Origin: Actinomycetota bacterium
GTDB lineage: Bacteria; Actinomycetota; Actinomycetes; Streptosporangiales; Streptosporangiaceae
Assembly (NCBI GenBank): GCA_019240215.1
Contig: JAFAYQ010000036.1
Coordinates: forward strand, 94,869-158,868
Length of the DNA: 64,000 nt
Reading direction: 5' to 3'
Position numbers and translations under genes: made by a program. Numbering within the stretch: position 1 is the first letter of the stretch; each line of letters opens with the position of its first letter. Of this stretch, positions 28,610-37,413 are shown one piece after another. Below the pieces are notes generated by a model. The model was not told where the DNA came from and searched no databases. It saw only the letters and a list, made by a program, of their open reading frames with translations.

Positions 28610-28648
28610 GGGAAGACTTTTGGGCAGCATTTGTTAAAAGGTCTTCCC
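28610..28648. terminator. Hairpin in the convergent gap
   Basis: GGGAAGAC-TTTT and AAAAG-GTCTTCCC pair with one bulged base around a 14-base loop. The U-rich or A-rich flank on either strand would allow bidirectional termination, but it lies over 100 bp from the nearer gene end (MarR) and 415 bp from the other, so the role is unsure. Confidence 0.45.
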
Positions 28649-28786
28649 CAATCCGCGGGCCCGCCCGAGTCCCGCCTCGCGCATCACTGGCGCCCCACCG
28701 GCACCGACCTCCGTCGGCACACCGCCCCCTCAGTAACTCCAGGCCCATCCGCCGCCAAGGTTTCAGCACCGCCCGCGCCGGCGCGG

Positions 28787-29290
28787 TCAGTCGCGCTCGC
28801 GGATCTGGCGGAGGTGGGTGGTGACGGCGGCGTAGCCTTCGCGCAGGGCGGCCAGCTGGTCGGGGGTCAGCAGGTTGATGAAGTGCCGCCGCACGCTGTC
28901 CACGTGCTCGGGGGCGACCCGCTCGATGGTGGCCATGCCGGTGTCGGTCAGCACCGTGAACAGGCCGCGCTTGTCACCCGGGCAGGTGTCCCGGCGCACC
29001 AGGCCGGCCGCTTCCATCCGGGTGATCTGGTGCGACAGCCGGCTGCGGGACTGGGCGGTGGCGTCGGCCAGGTCGGTCATCCGCAGCCGGTGGTCGGGGG
29101 ACTCCGAGAGCACGACTAGGATCTCGTAGTCGTTGATGCTCAGCCCGAACGGCTGCAGATCCCGGTCCAGCTGCCGGAACAGCAGCTTGCTGGTGGCCAG
29201 GAACGCACGCCAGGCGTCCTGCTCGTCCGGCGTCAGCCAGCGCCCCGTGGTGCCGCTGCTGGCCTCAGTCTCCGTCTGCACAGTCCCCAT
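28787..29290 (-). CDS. MarR-family transcriptional regulator
   Basis: A 167-aa winged-helix regulator. The DNA-binding core spans residues about 47-115: LSINDYEILVVLSESPDHRLRMTDLADATAQSRSRLSHQI is the helix-turn-helix portion, followed by the wing DTCPGDKRGLFTVLTDTG. It begins MGTVQTETEASS. Divergent from the ROK gene with 72 bp between starts. Members usually respond to phenolics or oxidative stress; the ligand here is unknown. Confidence 0.9.
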   Translation of the reverse strand: MGTVQTETEASSGTTGRWLTPDEQDAWRAFLATSKLLFRQLDRDLQPFGLSINDYEILVVLSESPDHRLRMTDLADATAQSRSRLSHQITRMEAAGLVRRDTCPGDKRGLFTVLTDTGMATIERVAPEHVDSVRRHFINLLTPDQLAALREGYAAVTTHLRQIRERD

Positions 29291-29362
29291 AGCACAGAAA
29301 CCTACCCATTCGGCGTGACGATACTGACGAGCGCAACCCCGGGCGCATGATGTGATCAGGGG

Positions 29363-30577
29363 GTGCGACTGGACAGCGAACGAGCCACGACCAGCGCGGA
29401 CCTGCGCGCCCACAACCTGGCCCGGCTGCTGCGGGCGGTCCATGACGGCGGCGGCGCCCGGACCCGGGCCGAGCTCACCCGCCAGCTCAGCCTGGCTCGC
29501 GGCACCGCCACCGTGCTGGTACGCGACCTGGCCGACCGTGGGCTGATCGAGGAACTGCAACTGCCGGCCGACCTGACCGAACGCCGCTCCCGCGGGCGTC
29601 CCACCGGGGTGCCGTCGGCCCACCCGGACGGCCCGGTGGCGCTGGCGGTCGACCTGCGCGACGACTCGTTCTCGCTCGCCTCGTTCGAGCTGACCGGCCG
29701 CGGCACCATGCTCGAACGCCAGGAACGGGACGCCCGCTCGGGCGCCGACCTGCTCGCCAGCCTGGCCAAGCGGCTGGCCGCCCACCGCGGCACGCTCGGA
29801 TCCCGGCTGGTCGGCGTCGGGGTGGCGGTGCCGTCCCCGGTCAGCCGGGGCGAGATGGTGCAGCCCGGGCTGGCCGAGTGGCTGGGGGTCGACGTCGCCG
29901 CCACCCTGGGCGGCCAGCTCGCCGACGACGTGCCCGTCCTGGTCGGCAACGACGCCCGGCTGGCGGGCCTGGCCGAGGCCCGCCGGGGTGGCCTCCGTGA
30001 CCTGCCGGTCGCGCTGCACCTGCACCTGGCGACCGGCGTCGGCGGCGTCCTGCTGTCGGCCGGGGTGCCGCTGACCGGCGCCCACGGCGCGGCTGGGGAG
30101 TTCGGCCACATGCCGCTGACCGGCGGTACCGAGTCGTGCCGGTGCGGGCTGGTGGGCTGCTGGGAGCTGGACGCGGGCAGCCACGGCCTGCTCCGCCGGG
30201 CGGCCCGGACCGAGGAAGGCGACCGGGTCGAGCTGGCCCAGAGCGTGATCGCCGACGCCGCCACCGACGCCGGCTGCGCGGCCGCGCTGACCGGGGTGGC
30301 CGAGGCGCTCGGCGGCGGCATCGGGGTGCTGGTCAACGCCCACGACCCGGCCGCCATCGGCCTGTCCGGGCTCGGCCGCGACATCTTCCAGGCCGCGCCG
30401 GACGCGGTCCAGGCCGGGTATCTGGCCACGCTGATGCGGTTCCGGCGGGACGCGCCCCCGCCGCTGATCGCCTCGCAGCTGGGTGACCTCGGCGTGCTGA
30501 CCGGCGCCGCCGAGCTGGTCTTCGACTCGTTCCTGACTCCGAGCGGCCTCAACGCCTGGCCGGCCGCGGCAAGCTGA
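29363..30577 (+). CDS. ROK-family transcriptional regulator / sugar kinase-like protein
   Basis: A 404-aa NagC/XylR-type protein. An N-terminal winged helix (about 15-65, RTRAELTRQLSLARGTATVLVRDL) precedes the ROK domain. The zinc signature CRCGLVGCWE near residue 260, preceded by GAAGEFGHMPL, is intact. The usual DxGxT phosphate loop appears altered (VDLRDDSFSLA), which favours a repressor rather than an active kinase. The GTG start lies close to the divergent MarR gene. The target is probably sugar or amino-sugar metabolism. Confidence 0.88.
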   Translation: MRLDSERATTSADLRAHNLARLLRAVHDGGGARTRAELTRQLSLARGTATVLVRDLADRGLIEELQLPADLTERRSRGRPTGVPSAHPDGPVALAVDLRDDSFSLASFELTGRGTMLERQERDARSGADLLASLAKRLAAHRGTLGSRLVGVGVAVPSPVSRGEMVQPGLAEWLGVDVAATLGGQLADDVPVLVGNDARLAGLAEARRGGLRDLPVALHLHLATGVGGVLLSAGVPLTGAHGAAGEFGHMPLTGGTESCRCGLVGCWELDAGSHGLLRRAARTEEGDRVELAQSVIADAATDAGCAAALTGVAEALGGGIGVLVNAHDPAAIGLSGLGRDIFQAAPDAVQAGYLATLMRFRRDAPPPLIASQLGDLGVLTGAAELVFDSFLTPSGLNAWPAAAS

Positions 30578-30632
30578 GCTGAGCTGAGGGGAGTCCGCGC
30601 ACACCCGGGGAAGGTGGCGTGCGTGGCCGCCT

Positions 30633-31412
30633 TCAGCGCAGTGAGCGCACGTCGAACGGCTCGGTCGGCCGGGTGTCCACCACCCCCTGGGGCGCCCGGC
30701 GCCGGGCGGCCTCGTCGGTCACGTCGACCACGTAGGGGCCGCTGTCGTCGGTCACCCGGTCCCGCCCCGCGTACGGGACCGCCCCGGGCCGTTCCTGCCC
30801 TTTATGACGAGAACGGCGCCCGAACCACACCAGCGACACCGCCGTCACCAGCAGCAGCCCGGCCAGCAGGGCCGCCAGCGGCAGCCCGCTCCAGGTGGTG
30901 GTGTCCGGCCGGGCGACCGCCGCCGCGGGCGGGGCGCTGACCGCGGGGACCGTGACCGGCCGGGCCGTCGTTCGCGGCCGGGCCGCCGCCCCCGGGGCCG
31001 CGGTGAACTTCCACGGCGACCCGCTCGCGCAGGTCCCGCCGGTCACCTGGGTGCCGGGGGCGACCGGCCCGCCCAGCACCGCGCAGCCACCGCCCGGGCC
31101 GTCCGGGCTGGCGAACTGCCCGGTCGCCGCCCGGTAGGCCCACACCTGCCCGGGCCCGCCGTCGCACTGCCCGTCGAACCCGACCAGCAGGGACGGACCG
31201 GCCTGGAGGGAGGGGCCGGCCTGCAGGCAGTACCCGTTGCCGTTCATCAGCACGCCGTTGCTGGTCAGCGTCCACTGCTGGCCCTCGGCGGGGCCGCAGT
31301 GGGCCAGCGTCACCGGTGACCCGTTGCCGGCCGCCTGCCAGCACAGGTCCGGCCGCGCCTGCGCCTTGATCTGGGCCGGCCCCAGCTGCGCGGGCCCCGT
31401 TTGCTCCGGCAC
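30633..31412 (-). CDS. Ricin-type beta-trefoil lectin domain membrane protein
   Basis: A 259-aa protein. Residues about 20-140 form a ricin-B-like fold (LCWQAAGNGSPVTLAHC, QQWTLTSNGVLMNGNGYCLQAG, and a later QVWAYRAATGQFAS), a carbohydrate-binding domain usually secreted. A Thr/Ala/Pro linker and one membrane span (PLAALLAGLLLVTAVSLVWFG, about 177-197) followed by RRSRHK and a 50-residue tail complete it. The chosen GTG has GGGAGG five bases upstream. No N-terminal signal peptide is visible, so topology is odd for a lectin. Divergent from the helicase gene. Confidence 0.75.
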   Translation of the reverse strand: MPEQTGPAQLGPAQIKAQARPDLCWQAAGNGSPVTLAHCGPAEGQQWTLTSNGVLMNGNGYCLQAGPSLQAGPSLLVGFDGQCDGGPGQVWAYRAATGQFASPDGPGGGCAVLGGPVAPGTQVTGGTCASGSPWKFTAAPGAAARPRTTARPVTVPAVSAPPAAAVARPDTTTWSGLPLAALLAGLLLVTAVSLVWFGRRSRHKGQERPGAVPYAGRDRVTDDSGPYVVDVTDEAARRRAPQGVVDTRPTEPFDVRSLR

Positions 31413-31615
31413 GGGCACCTCCCGATGATTTATCACTCCATGTAACCGAATGATTGTCGAGAGCATCATAGGGCGACGGGATGTGACCCCGTTGCCAACT
31501 CTGCGCAACATATGGTGGCTAAAAGTGATGAGCCGAATATTCAGGTGACGGTGCCCGGGTCCCCTGGTAAGTTCTCGCATTCTGTGCCCACCCTGCTCCG
31601 GAAGGAGACGCACGC

Positions 31616-33703
31616 ATGCCCGCGTCCCAGGCGGATGGAGAACCTCCCGATACGCAACCGCTGACCGCACCGGACGACGTCCTCGACGCCGAGCGGGCCT
31701 ACCTGCTCGAATCGCGCAAGTACCTCCAGCTCATGCGGGACGACGTGCTGTCGCTGAGCGCGCTCGGGGGCGACCCGGTCTCCGAGGAGTTCCTCAAGGC
31801 CGAGCTGTACCACCGGGCCGAGGCCCTGGCGGACCTGCCCGACACCCCGCTGTTCTTCGGCCGCCTGGACTACGCCGCGGGCGAGCGCTTCCACATCGGC
31901 CGCCGCCACGTGCACGACCCGGCCGGCACCCCGGTCGTCATCGACTGGCGGGCGCCGGTGTCCCGGCCGTTCTACCGGGCCAGCCGGACCGAGCCGATGG
32001 GCCTGGAGCTGCGCCGCCGGTTCGGGTTCGCGGGCGGCGAGCTGACCGCGTTCGAAGACGAGAGCTTCACTGTCGGCCCCGCGGCCAGCCCGACGGCGGC
32101 GGAGCCGGTCAGCCGCATCCTGATCGAGGAGATCGAACGGCCCCGCTCGGGGCCGATGCGCGACATCGTCGCCACCATCCAGCCCGAGCAGGACGACATC
32201 GTCCGGGCCGACGTGGGCGAGACCGTCTGCGTCCAGGGCGCGCCCGGCACCGGCAAGACCGCCGTCGGCCTGCACCGGGTCGCCTACCTGCTGTACGCCT
32301 ACTCCGAGCGCGTGGCCCGCCGCGGCGTGCTGGTCATCGGGCCCAACCGGGCGTTCCTGGCCTACATCCGCAACGTGCTGCCCGCCCTCGGCGAGATCGA
32401 CGTCAGCCAGCTGACCGTCACCGAGCTGGCCGCCACCGTCCCGGTCCGCGGTACCGACAGCGCCGCGGCCGGCCGGGTCAAGGGCGACACAAGGATGGCC
32501 GAGGTGCTGAGCCGGGCGGTCTGGTCCCGGCTGGCCACCCCGGCCGGGCCGCTGATGCTGCCGCGCGGCGCCCGCCGCTGGCGGATCTCCGCCGACGACC
32601 TGGCCGGGCTGGCGGCCGAGCTGCGCGCGCGCGGCCTGCGCTACGGGGCCGGCCGCGACCTGCTCGGCCACCGGATCGCGCACGTGATCCTCACCCAGCT
32701 CGAGGCGGCCGGGGAGACCTGCGACGACCGCACCCACGACGCGGTCCGGCGGTCCCGGCCGGTGCGGGCCGCGGTCGATCAGATCTGGCCCAAGGTCGAC
32801 CCCGTCCGGCTGGTCTTCGGCCTGCTGAGCGACCCCGACGCGCTGGCGGCGGCGGCCGCCGGCATCCTCGACGAGGCCGAGCAGCGCGCGATCAGCTGGG
32901 ACCGGCCGCCGCGGGGGCCGGGGTCGGCCCGCTGGTCGGCCGCCGACGCGGTGCTCATCGACGAGGCCCGCGGCCTGATCGAGCGGGTCCCCAGCCTCAG
33001 CCACGTGGTGGTCGACGAGGCCCAGGACCTGTCGCCGATGGAGTGCCGGGTCATCGGCCGCCGGTGCGAGACCGGGGCCGCCACCGTGCTCGGGGACCTG
33101 GCCCAGGGCACCACCCCGTGGGCCACCGCCGACTGGGGCGACCTGCTCGGTCACCTGGGCAAGGCCGGGGCCGAGGTGCGGGTGCTGCGGACCGGCTACC
33201 GGGTGCCGCGGCAGATTCTCGACTACGCCAGCCGCCTGCTGACCCTGATCGCCCCCGGCCTGCCGCCGGCCGCGTCGCTGCGCGCCGACCCGGACGCGCT
33301 GCACGTGGTCGCGGTGCCCGCCGGCCGGCTGACGGGCCAGCTGGCCGAGGTGTGCGCGGCCGCGGCCGCCCAGCCCGGCTCGGTGGCCGTGATCGCCGCC
33401 GACCAGCAGGTACCGGAGCTGTCGGGGGCGCTGACCGCCGCGGGCGTGGCGCACACGGTCCTCGACGACGGCGCCGCCGCCCCGCTCACGGTGGTACCGG
33501 TCACGATGGCCAAGGGCCTGGAGTTCGACCACGTGATCGTGGTCGAGCCGGCCGCCATCAGCGCGGCCGAGGCACGCGGCCTGTCCCGGCTGTACGTGGC
33601 GCTGACCCGGGCCGTTTCCCGGCTGACGGTGCTGCACAGCGAGCCGCTGCCCGCCCCGCTGGCGACGCCACCGAACGTCGCTCTGGCTGATCCTGCCGCC
33701 TAA
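31616..33703 (+). CDS. HelD-like superfamily 1 helicase (RNA polymerase recycling factor)
   Basis: A 695-aa SF1 ATPase. An N-terminal coiled region and the HelD-type block RLDYAAGERFHIGRRHV ... VVIDWRAPVSRPFYRA precede Walker A GAPGTGKT (208-215), VVVDEAQDLSPME (Walker B), and helicase motifs TGYRVPRQILDYA and KGLEFDHVIVVEP near the C-terminus. HelD proteins bind RNA polymerase and release stalled complexes; the related HelR group gives rifamycin tolerance. I see no rifamycin-associated element upstream, so HelD is the safer call. GGAAGGAG precedes the ATG. Confidence 0.88.
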   Translation: MPASQADGEPPDTQPLTAPDDVLDAERAYLLESRKYLQLMRDDVLSLSALGGDPVSEEFLKAELYHRAEALADLPDTPLFFGRLDYAAGERFHIGRRHVHDPAGTPVVIDWRAPVSRPFYRASRTEPMGLELRRRFGFAGGELTAFEDESFTVGPAASPTAAEPVSRILIEEIERPRSGPMRDIVATIQPEQDDIVRADVGETVCVQGAPGTGKTAVGLHRVAYLLYAYSERVARRGVLVIGPNRAFLAYIRNVLPALGEIDVSQLTVTELAATVPVRGTDSAAAGRVKGDTRMAEVLSRAVWSRLATPAGPLMLPRGARRWRISADDLAGLAAELRARGLRYGAGRDLLGHRIAHVILTQLEAAGETCDDRTHDAVRRSRPVRAAVDQIWPKVDPVRLVFGLLSDPDALAAAAAGILDEAEQRAISWDRPPRGPGSARWSAADAVLIDEARGLIERVPSLSHVVVDEAQDLSPMECRVIGRRCETGAATVLGDLAQGTTPWATADWGDLLGHLGKAGAEVRVLRTGYRVPRQILDYASRLLTLIAPGLPPAASLRADPDALHVVAVPAGRLTGQLAEVCAAAAAQPGSVAVIAADQQVPELSGALTAAGVAHTVLDDGAAAPLTVVPVTMAKGLEFDHVIVVEPAAISAAEARGLSRLYVALTRAVSRLTVLHSEPLPAPLATPPNVALADPAA

Positions 33704-33774
33704 ACTCCCTGAACCTCTCTATCCTGGTAGGCGCTGACACGCTCAGCAGCAATGTGAACTCCAGGAGTAACAAA

Positions 33775-34086
33775 GTGGTGACGGTGCAAGCTCAGCGGAC
33801 GCGTGAGGCAGCCGACGTGCAGCTCGAATACCTCGAGAAACTGGGCGATGAACTCGCCCGTCGTGGCCTGCAGGTACGGATGGTGCTGCCGCCGGGCCGG
33901 GTGCCCAGCCTCTACGTGGTGAACCCGGAGGCCCGCGCGCTCGAAGAGCACATCTACGCCGGCTGCGGCAGCGACGGCGAGTGGTGGTTCTGGTGGTCGT
34001 GGGCGGAGCGCATCTCGGCCGCCGGTGATCTCGCGGCCGCCGCCAGCGCCGTCCAGCGGGTGCTGGCCAGCCACAGCACCACCTGA
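33775..34086 (+). CDS. Small conserved-looking protein of unknown function
   Basis: A 103-aa soluble protein. AGGAG lies seven bases before the GTG at 33775; an earlier GTG (33754) is less well placed. An N-terminal helix (EAADVQLEYLEKLGDELARRGL) leads into PPGRVPSLYVVNPEARALEEHI and a Trp-rich strand (GEWWFWWSWAERI). The pattern resembles small actinobacterial proteins without assigned function. No motif indicates a role. Confidence 0.75.
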   Translation: MVTVQAQRTREAADVQLEYLEKLGDELARRGLQVRMVLPPGRVPSLYVVNPEARALEEHIYAGCGSDGEWWFWWSWAERISAAGDLAAAASAVQRVLASHSTT

Positions 34087-34087
34087 C

Positions 34088-34113
34088 TCCCTTTTATTTT
34101 TATCTAAAGGGTC
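34088..34113. terminator. AT-rich hairpin between convergent genes
   Basis: CCCTTT and AAAGGG flank an AT-rich loop between the stop codons of the 103-aa protein and the DUF4439 gene, only 28 bp apart. T-rich sequence follows on either strand, fitting a short bidirectional terminator. Confidence 0.5.
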
Positions 34114-34114
34114 A

Positions 34115-34555
34115 CTACCTGAGCGCGCTGGCGGGCAGACCCGGGAACGCGACGGTCGTGCCCCGCCAGGACGCCGCCCGGATGGCGGCCGCCTGCATCT
34201 CGTCGGCCCCGTAGGCCCGCAGGTCGCGGTTGTCGACCGCGACCAGGCCGAGGTAGGCCTGGACGAGGCCGTCCTCCAGCCGCGCGGCCAGCGCCCGGGC
34301 CGACGCGGCGCTGTTGACCGCGAACGGCGGCCGGTAGGCGGCCGCGGCCGGGGCCGGGGTGCCGCCCCGCGCGGTGATCATCGACGCCACCGCGGCCCGT
34401 GCTTCCCGGTGCAGGTTCCAGTCCTGCTGGGTGGCCGCGAGCTGGCTGCCGGACAGCTGGGCGCCGGCCAGGCCGTACCCGTAGACGGCGGCGTTCTCGG
34501 CCGCCAGTATCCCTTGCAGTGCTTGCACCCCCTGGGCCCCGGCGCCGGTGGTCAT
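34115..34555 (-). CDS. Ferritin-like DUF4439 protein
   Basis: A 146-aa helical protein. ALQGILAAENAAVYGYGLAGAQL near the N-terminus and HREARAAVASMITARGG match the DUF4439 ferritin-like bundle, with Glu and His residues where metal ligands are expected. It has no signal peptide. Its ATG shares one base with the stop of the upstream lipoprotein gene. A similar gene pair flanks rimP-nusA in mycobacteria (Rv2843/Rv2844 position). Confidence 0.8.
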   Translation of the reverse strand: MTTGAGAQGVQALQGILAAENAAVYGYGLAGAQLSGSQLAATQQDWNLHREARAAVASMITARGGTPAPAAAAYRPPFAVNSAASARALAARLEDGLVQAYLGLVAVDNRDLRAYGADEMQAAAIRAASWRGTTVAFPGLPASALR

Positions 34556-35070
34556 CAGGCCTGCCCCAGGGCGACCGCGTGGGTCGCCTCCGACGCGGCG
34601 ATGCTGGCCAGCAGCTGGGCCAGCGCGGCCGGGGCGCCGGTCAGCCGGTCCAGCTGCTCGGCGGCCGCGTCCTGCTCGGCCTTGACCAGCCGCGCGACCG
34701 CCGCGCCGGCGCTGCCCGCCGCCGACGGGCTGGACGGCCCGGGGGCGGCCGGGGCCGGGATCGGGCTCATCGTCACGTGCGGCGGCACCACCAGCCGCCC
34801 CTGCAGCTGGGCCAGGTGCTGCCGGTGCTGGCTGAGGAATGAATCCAGCCGCCCCGACAGTTGTGGATAACGCCGGATGACCGCCTGGTAGTCGTCGACC
34901 AGCGCCTGCTCGGCGGTGATCGAAAGAAGCAGCGTCTGCACGCTGGCCGACAGGCCCGGCGGTTTGCGCAGCGCTTCGGGCACGCCGCAGGACGCGGTGG
35001 CCGCCAGTGGCAGCGCGACCGCGCCCGCGGTGAGCACGCGGCGCCGCGGGACCGCCCGCCGACTCGTCAC
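34555..35070 (-). CDS. Helical lipoprotein with twin-arginine-like signal, divergent from rimP
   Basis: A 171-aa protein. The N-terminus PRRRVLTAGAVALPLAATASC has an Arg-rich n-region, hydrophobic core and lipobox, predicting lipidation and possibly Tat export. The mature part is a helical bundle (SVQTLLLSITAEQALVDDYQAVI; HRQHLAQLQGRL), broken by a Pro/Ala linker and resumed by VKAEQDAAAEQLDRL. It looks ferritin-like, as does its coupled partner, and may pair with it across or at the membrane. The function is unknown. Confidence 0.75.
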   Translation of the reverse strand: MTSRRAVPRRRVLTAGAVALPLAATASCGVPEALRKPPGLSASVQTLLLSITAEQALVDDYQAVIRRYPQLSGRLDSFLSQHRQHLAQLQGRLVVPPHVTMSPIPAPAAPGPSSPSAAGSAGAAVARLVKAEQDAAAEQLDRLTGAPAALAQLLASIAASEATHAVALGQA

Positions 35071-35251
35071 TGTCCGGTACCCTCCGTGTCCTGCCGCTGG
35101 CTATGGGCGCCCGGGACCGGCTCCGGCCGGCACCCTGCGGCCATAAGGATGCCATGGTGCCGGCCGTGGAATAGCAGCCATCTGGACGCCTGCCGGATAG
35201 GCTAGGCCGGACAACGTAACAGCGCAGGTCATGGACGTGAAGGAGGCCGTG

Positions 35252-35872
35252 ATGCGAGGAGGACCCCGTCACGTTCCCGCACGTCCGGGACGGGCTGCGG
35301 GCCGGGGCAGCGGCCGCAAGCCGGGTAAGACGCCGGCCGCCGACACCACCGCCAAGCCGGAGCGCCCGGCTGGGCCGGCTCCCGAGCCGGACCAGATCAT
35401 CAAGGTCGCCGGGCCGGTGATGCACGCGCTCGGCATGGACCTGGAATCGGTCAAGGTCACCAGCGCGGGCCGCCGCCGGCTGCTGCGGATCGTGGTCGAC
35501 AGCGACCACGGCGTCAGCCTGGACGACGCCGCCCAGGCCAGCCGGGAACTTTCGGCCAAGCTTGATGCGTCGGACGTGATGGGCGACCTGCCGTACACGC
35601 TCGAGGTCTCGTCCCCGGGCGTGGACCGGCCGCTCACCCAGCCACGGCACTGGCAGCGTGCCCTGGGCCGCCTGGTCCGGGTGCCGCTGTCTGAGTCGCC
35701 GTCTGATTCAGTCCAGGGCCGGGTGATGGAGGCGGACGCCACCGACGTGGTCCTGGACATCAACGGCACCCGCCGCCGGTTCAGCTATCCGGCGCTGGGG
35801 GCCGGGAAGGTCCAGATTGAATTCGACCGGCCCAACGAAGGACCGGACACGGGGGAACCCGATGGACATTGA
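35252..35872 (+). CDS. rimP: Ribosome maturation factor RimP
   Basis: A 206-aa protein needed for 30S assembly. About 50 residues of basic, Pro-rich lead precede the RimP domain ([64 protein letters not shown]), followed by the C-terminal SH3-like domain. AAGGAGG lies five bases before the ATG at 35252; the GTG at 35249 is adjacent. It overlaps nusA by 11 bases, the standard rimP-nusA-infB operon start. Confidence 0.93.
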   Translation: MRGGPRHVPARPGRAAGRGSGRKPGKTPAADTTAKPERPAGPAPEPDQIIKVAGPVMHALGMDLESVKVTSAGRRRLLRIVVDSDHGVSLDDAAQASRELSAKLDASDVMGDLPYTLEVSSPGVDRPLTQPRHWQRALGRLVRVPLSESPSDSVQGRVMEADATDVVLDINGTRRRFSYPALGAGKVQIEFDRPNEGPDTGEPDGH

Positions 35873-36932
35873 TCTCAGTGCTCTCCGCATGCTGGAGAGC
35901 GAGAAGGACATCTCGATGGACACCTCGGTGAAGGCCATCGAGGACGCACTGCTGGTCGCCTACCACCGGACCGAGGGCGCCGCCCCGACCGCCCGGGTCG
36001 AGATCGACCGGCGGACCGGGCACGTCACCGTGTTGGCGACCGAGATCGGCGAGGACGGGGTGCCCGCCCGCGAGTACGACGACACTCCCGACGGGTTCGG
36101 CCGGATCGCCGCCACCACCGCCCGCCAGGTCATCCTGCAGCGGCTGCGCGACGTCGAGGACGAGATGACGTTCGGCGAGTACGCCGGGCGTGAGGGCGAC
36201 ATCGTGGCCGGCGTCATCCAGCAGGGCAAGGATCCCCGCGCGGTGCTGGTCGACCTGGGCAAGATCGAGGCGGTGCTGCCGCCCCCCGAACAGGTGCCGG
36301 GCGAGCAGTACCTGCACGGGGAGCGGATCCGCTGCTACGTGCTGCACGTCCGCAAGGGCCACCGGGGCCCGTCCGTGACGCTGTCGCGTACTCACCGCAA
36401 CCTGGTCAAGAAGCTGTTCGCGCTGGAGGTGCCGGAGATCGCCAGCGGCGCGGTGGAGATCGTCGCCATCGCCCGCGAGGCCGGTCACCGGACCAAGATC
36501 GCGGTCCGCTCGAACCAGCCCGGGGTCAACGCCAAGGGGGCCTGCATCGGCCCGATGGGCAGCCGGGTCCGCAACGTCATGGCCGAGCTGCACGGCGAGA
36601 AGATCGACATCGTGGATTATTCTGACGATCCCGCTGGTTTTGTGGCCAATGCCCTGTCACCGGCCCGGGTGACCGGGGTCAACGTGATCGACGCCGACGC
36701 CCGCGTGGCCCAGGTGATCGTGCCGGACTACCAGTTGTCACTCGCCATCGGCAAGGAGGGCCAGAATGCCCGGCTGGCCGCCCGTCTCACCGGCTGGCGC
36801 ATCGACATCCGTCCCGATGCCCAGCCCGCGGACGCCCCGGCCGGGCCACCGCCCGCCGCCCCCGCCGGTGCCACCGCCAGCGCCCCATCGGCTGCGCCCG
36901 CCAGCGGTGCCGCCGACGCGCCGGCGCGGTAG
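35862..36932 (+). CDS. nusA: Transcription termination/antitermination factor NusA
   Basis: A 356-aa NusA of the short actinobacterial form: N-terminal RNA polymerase-binding domain (1-125), S1 domain ([29 protein letters not shown]) and two KH domains ([43 protein letters not shown]). The extra acidic repeats of E. coli NusA are absent, as usual in this phylum, and a 30-residue Pro/Ala tail ends the protein. GGGGGAA precedes the ATG. Confidence 0.95.
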   Translation: MDIDLSALRMLESEKDISMDTSVKAIEDALLVAYHRTEGAAPTARVEIDRRTGHVTVLATEIGEDGVPAREYDDTPDGFGRIAATTARQVILQRLRDVEDEMTFGEYAGREGDIVAGVIQQGKDPRAVLVDLGKIEAVLPPPEQVPGEQYLHGERIRCYVLHVRKGHRGPSVTLSRTHRNLVKKLFALEVPEIASGAVEIVAIAREAGHRTKIAVRSNQPGVNAKGACIGPMGSRVRNVMAELHGEKIDIVDYSDDPAGFVANALSPARVTGVNVIDADARVAQVIVPDYQLSLAIGKEGQNARLAARLTGWRIDIRPDAQPADAPAGPPPAAPAGATASAPSAAPASGAADAPAR

Positions 36933-36945
36933 AGTAACAGAGGAA

Positions 36946-37227
36946 ATGGCCGGGCCGTCCGATCGGTCCCCGCAGCGCGTGCCCCCGGTGCGCACCTGTG
37001 TGGGCTGCCGGCAGCGGGCGGCCAAATCCAGCTTGCTACGTCTGGTGGTGGCCGGGAACGTGATCGTCCCCGACCCCGCCGCGCGGTTGCCTGGCCGGGG
37101 TGTGTACCTGCACCCGAGCCGGGAGTGCCTGGAGCTGGCGCAGCGTCGCCGGGCGCTGGTGCGCGCGTTGCGCGTATCGGGTCCGCTTGACACAACTGGG
37201 CTGGAGACCGCCCGCGACTGGGCATAG
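36946..37227 (+). CDS. YlxR-family (DUF448) RNA-binding protein
   Basis: A 93-aa protein of the YlxR family, always found between nusA and infB. The signature PVRTCVGCRQRAAKSSLLRLV (residues 11-31) and LPGRGVYLHPSRECLELA are intact. YlxR proteins bind RNA and have been linked to RNase P or transcription control in firmicutes. The ATG follows AGAGGAA. Confidence 0.92.
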   Translation: MAGPSDRSPQRVPPVRTCVGCRQRAAKSSLLRLVVAGNVIVPDPAARLPGRGVYLHPSRECLELAQRRRALVRALRVSGPLDTTGLETARDWA

Positions 37228-37413
37228 CATGAGGTACGGAAAGGCAAGGACGGCAACCTGTCGGAAAGCAGGTCGAGACAGCGATGAGCGCTCGATGAGC
37301 ACAAGGCGATGAAGACCACAGGCTGACGTCGGCCCGGAGCACTATGCGCCCCGGACCGGCGCGAATGGTCCGGTGAAAGGCCCGGTTCGTCCCGGGCCGG
37401 GTAGAGGAGCGTA

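Larger units (their letters stand above)
28196..28786. other. Non-coding convergent gap with repeat and hairpin
   Basis: A 591-bp gap between convergent genes. It contains one copy of an 18-bp word shared with 48685 and 48733 (28303-28320) and a hairpin at 28610-28648. Open frames across it are short and overlap on several strands without typical codon bias. No gene is called. Confidence 0.6.

Noticed and set aside
31413..31615. Possible rifamycin-associated element before the HelD-like gene
   Set aside because: No matching inverted repeat was found in this 203-bp gap.
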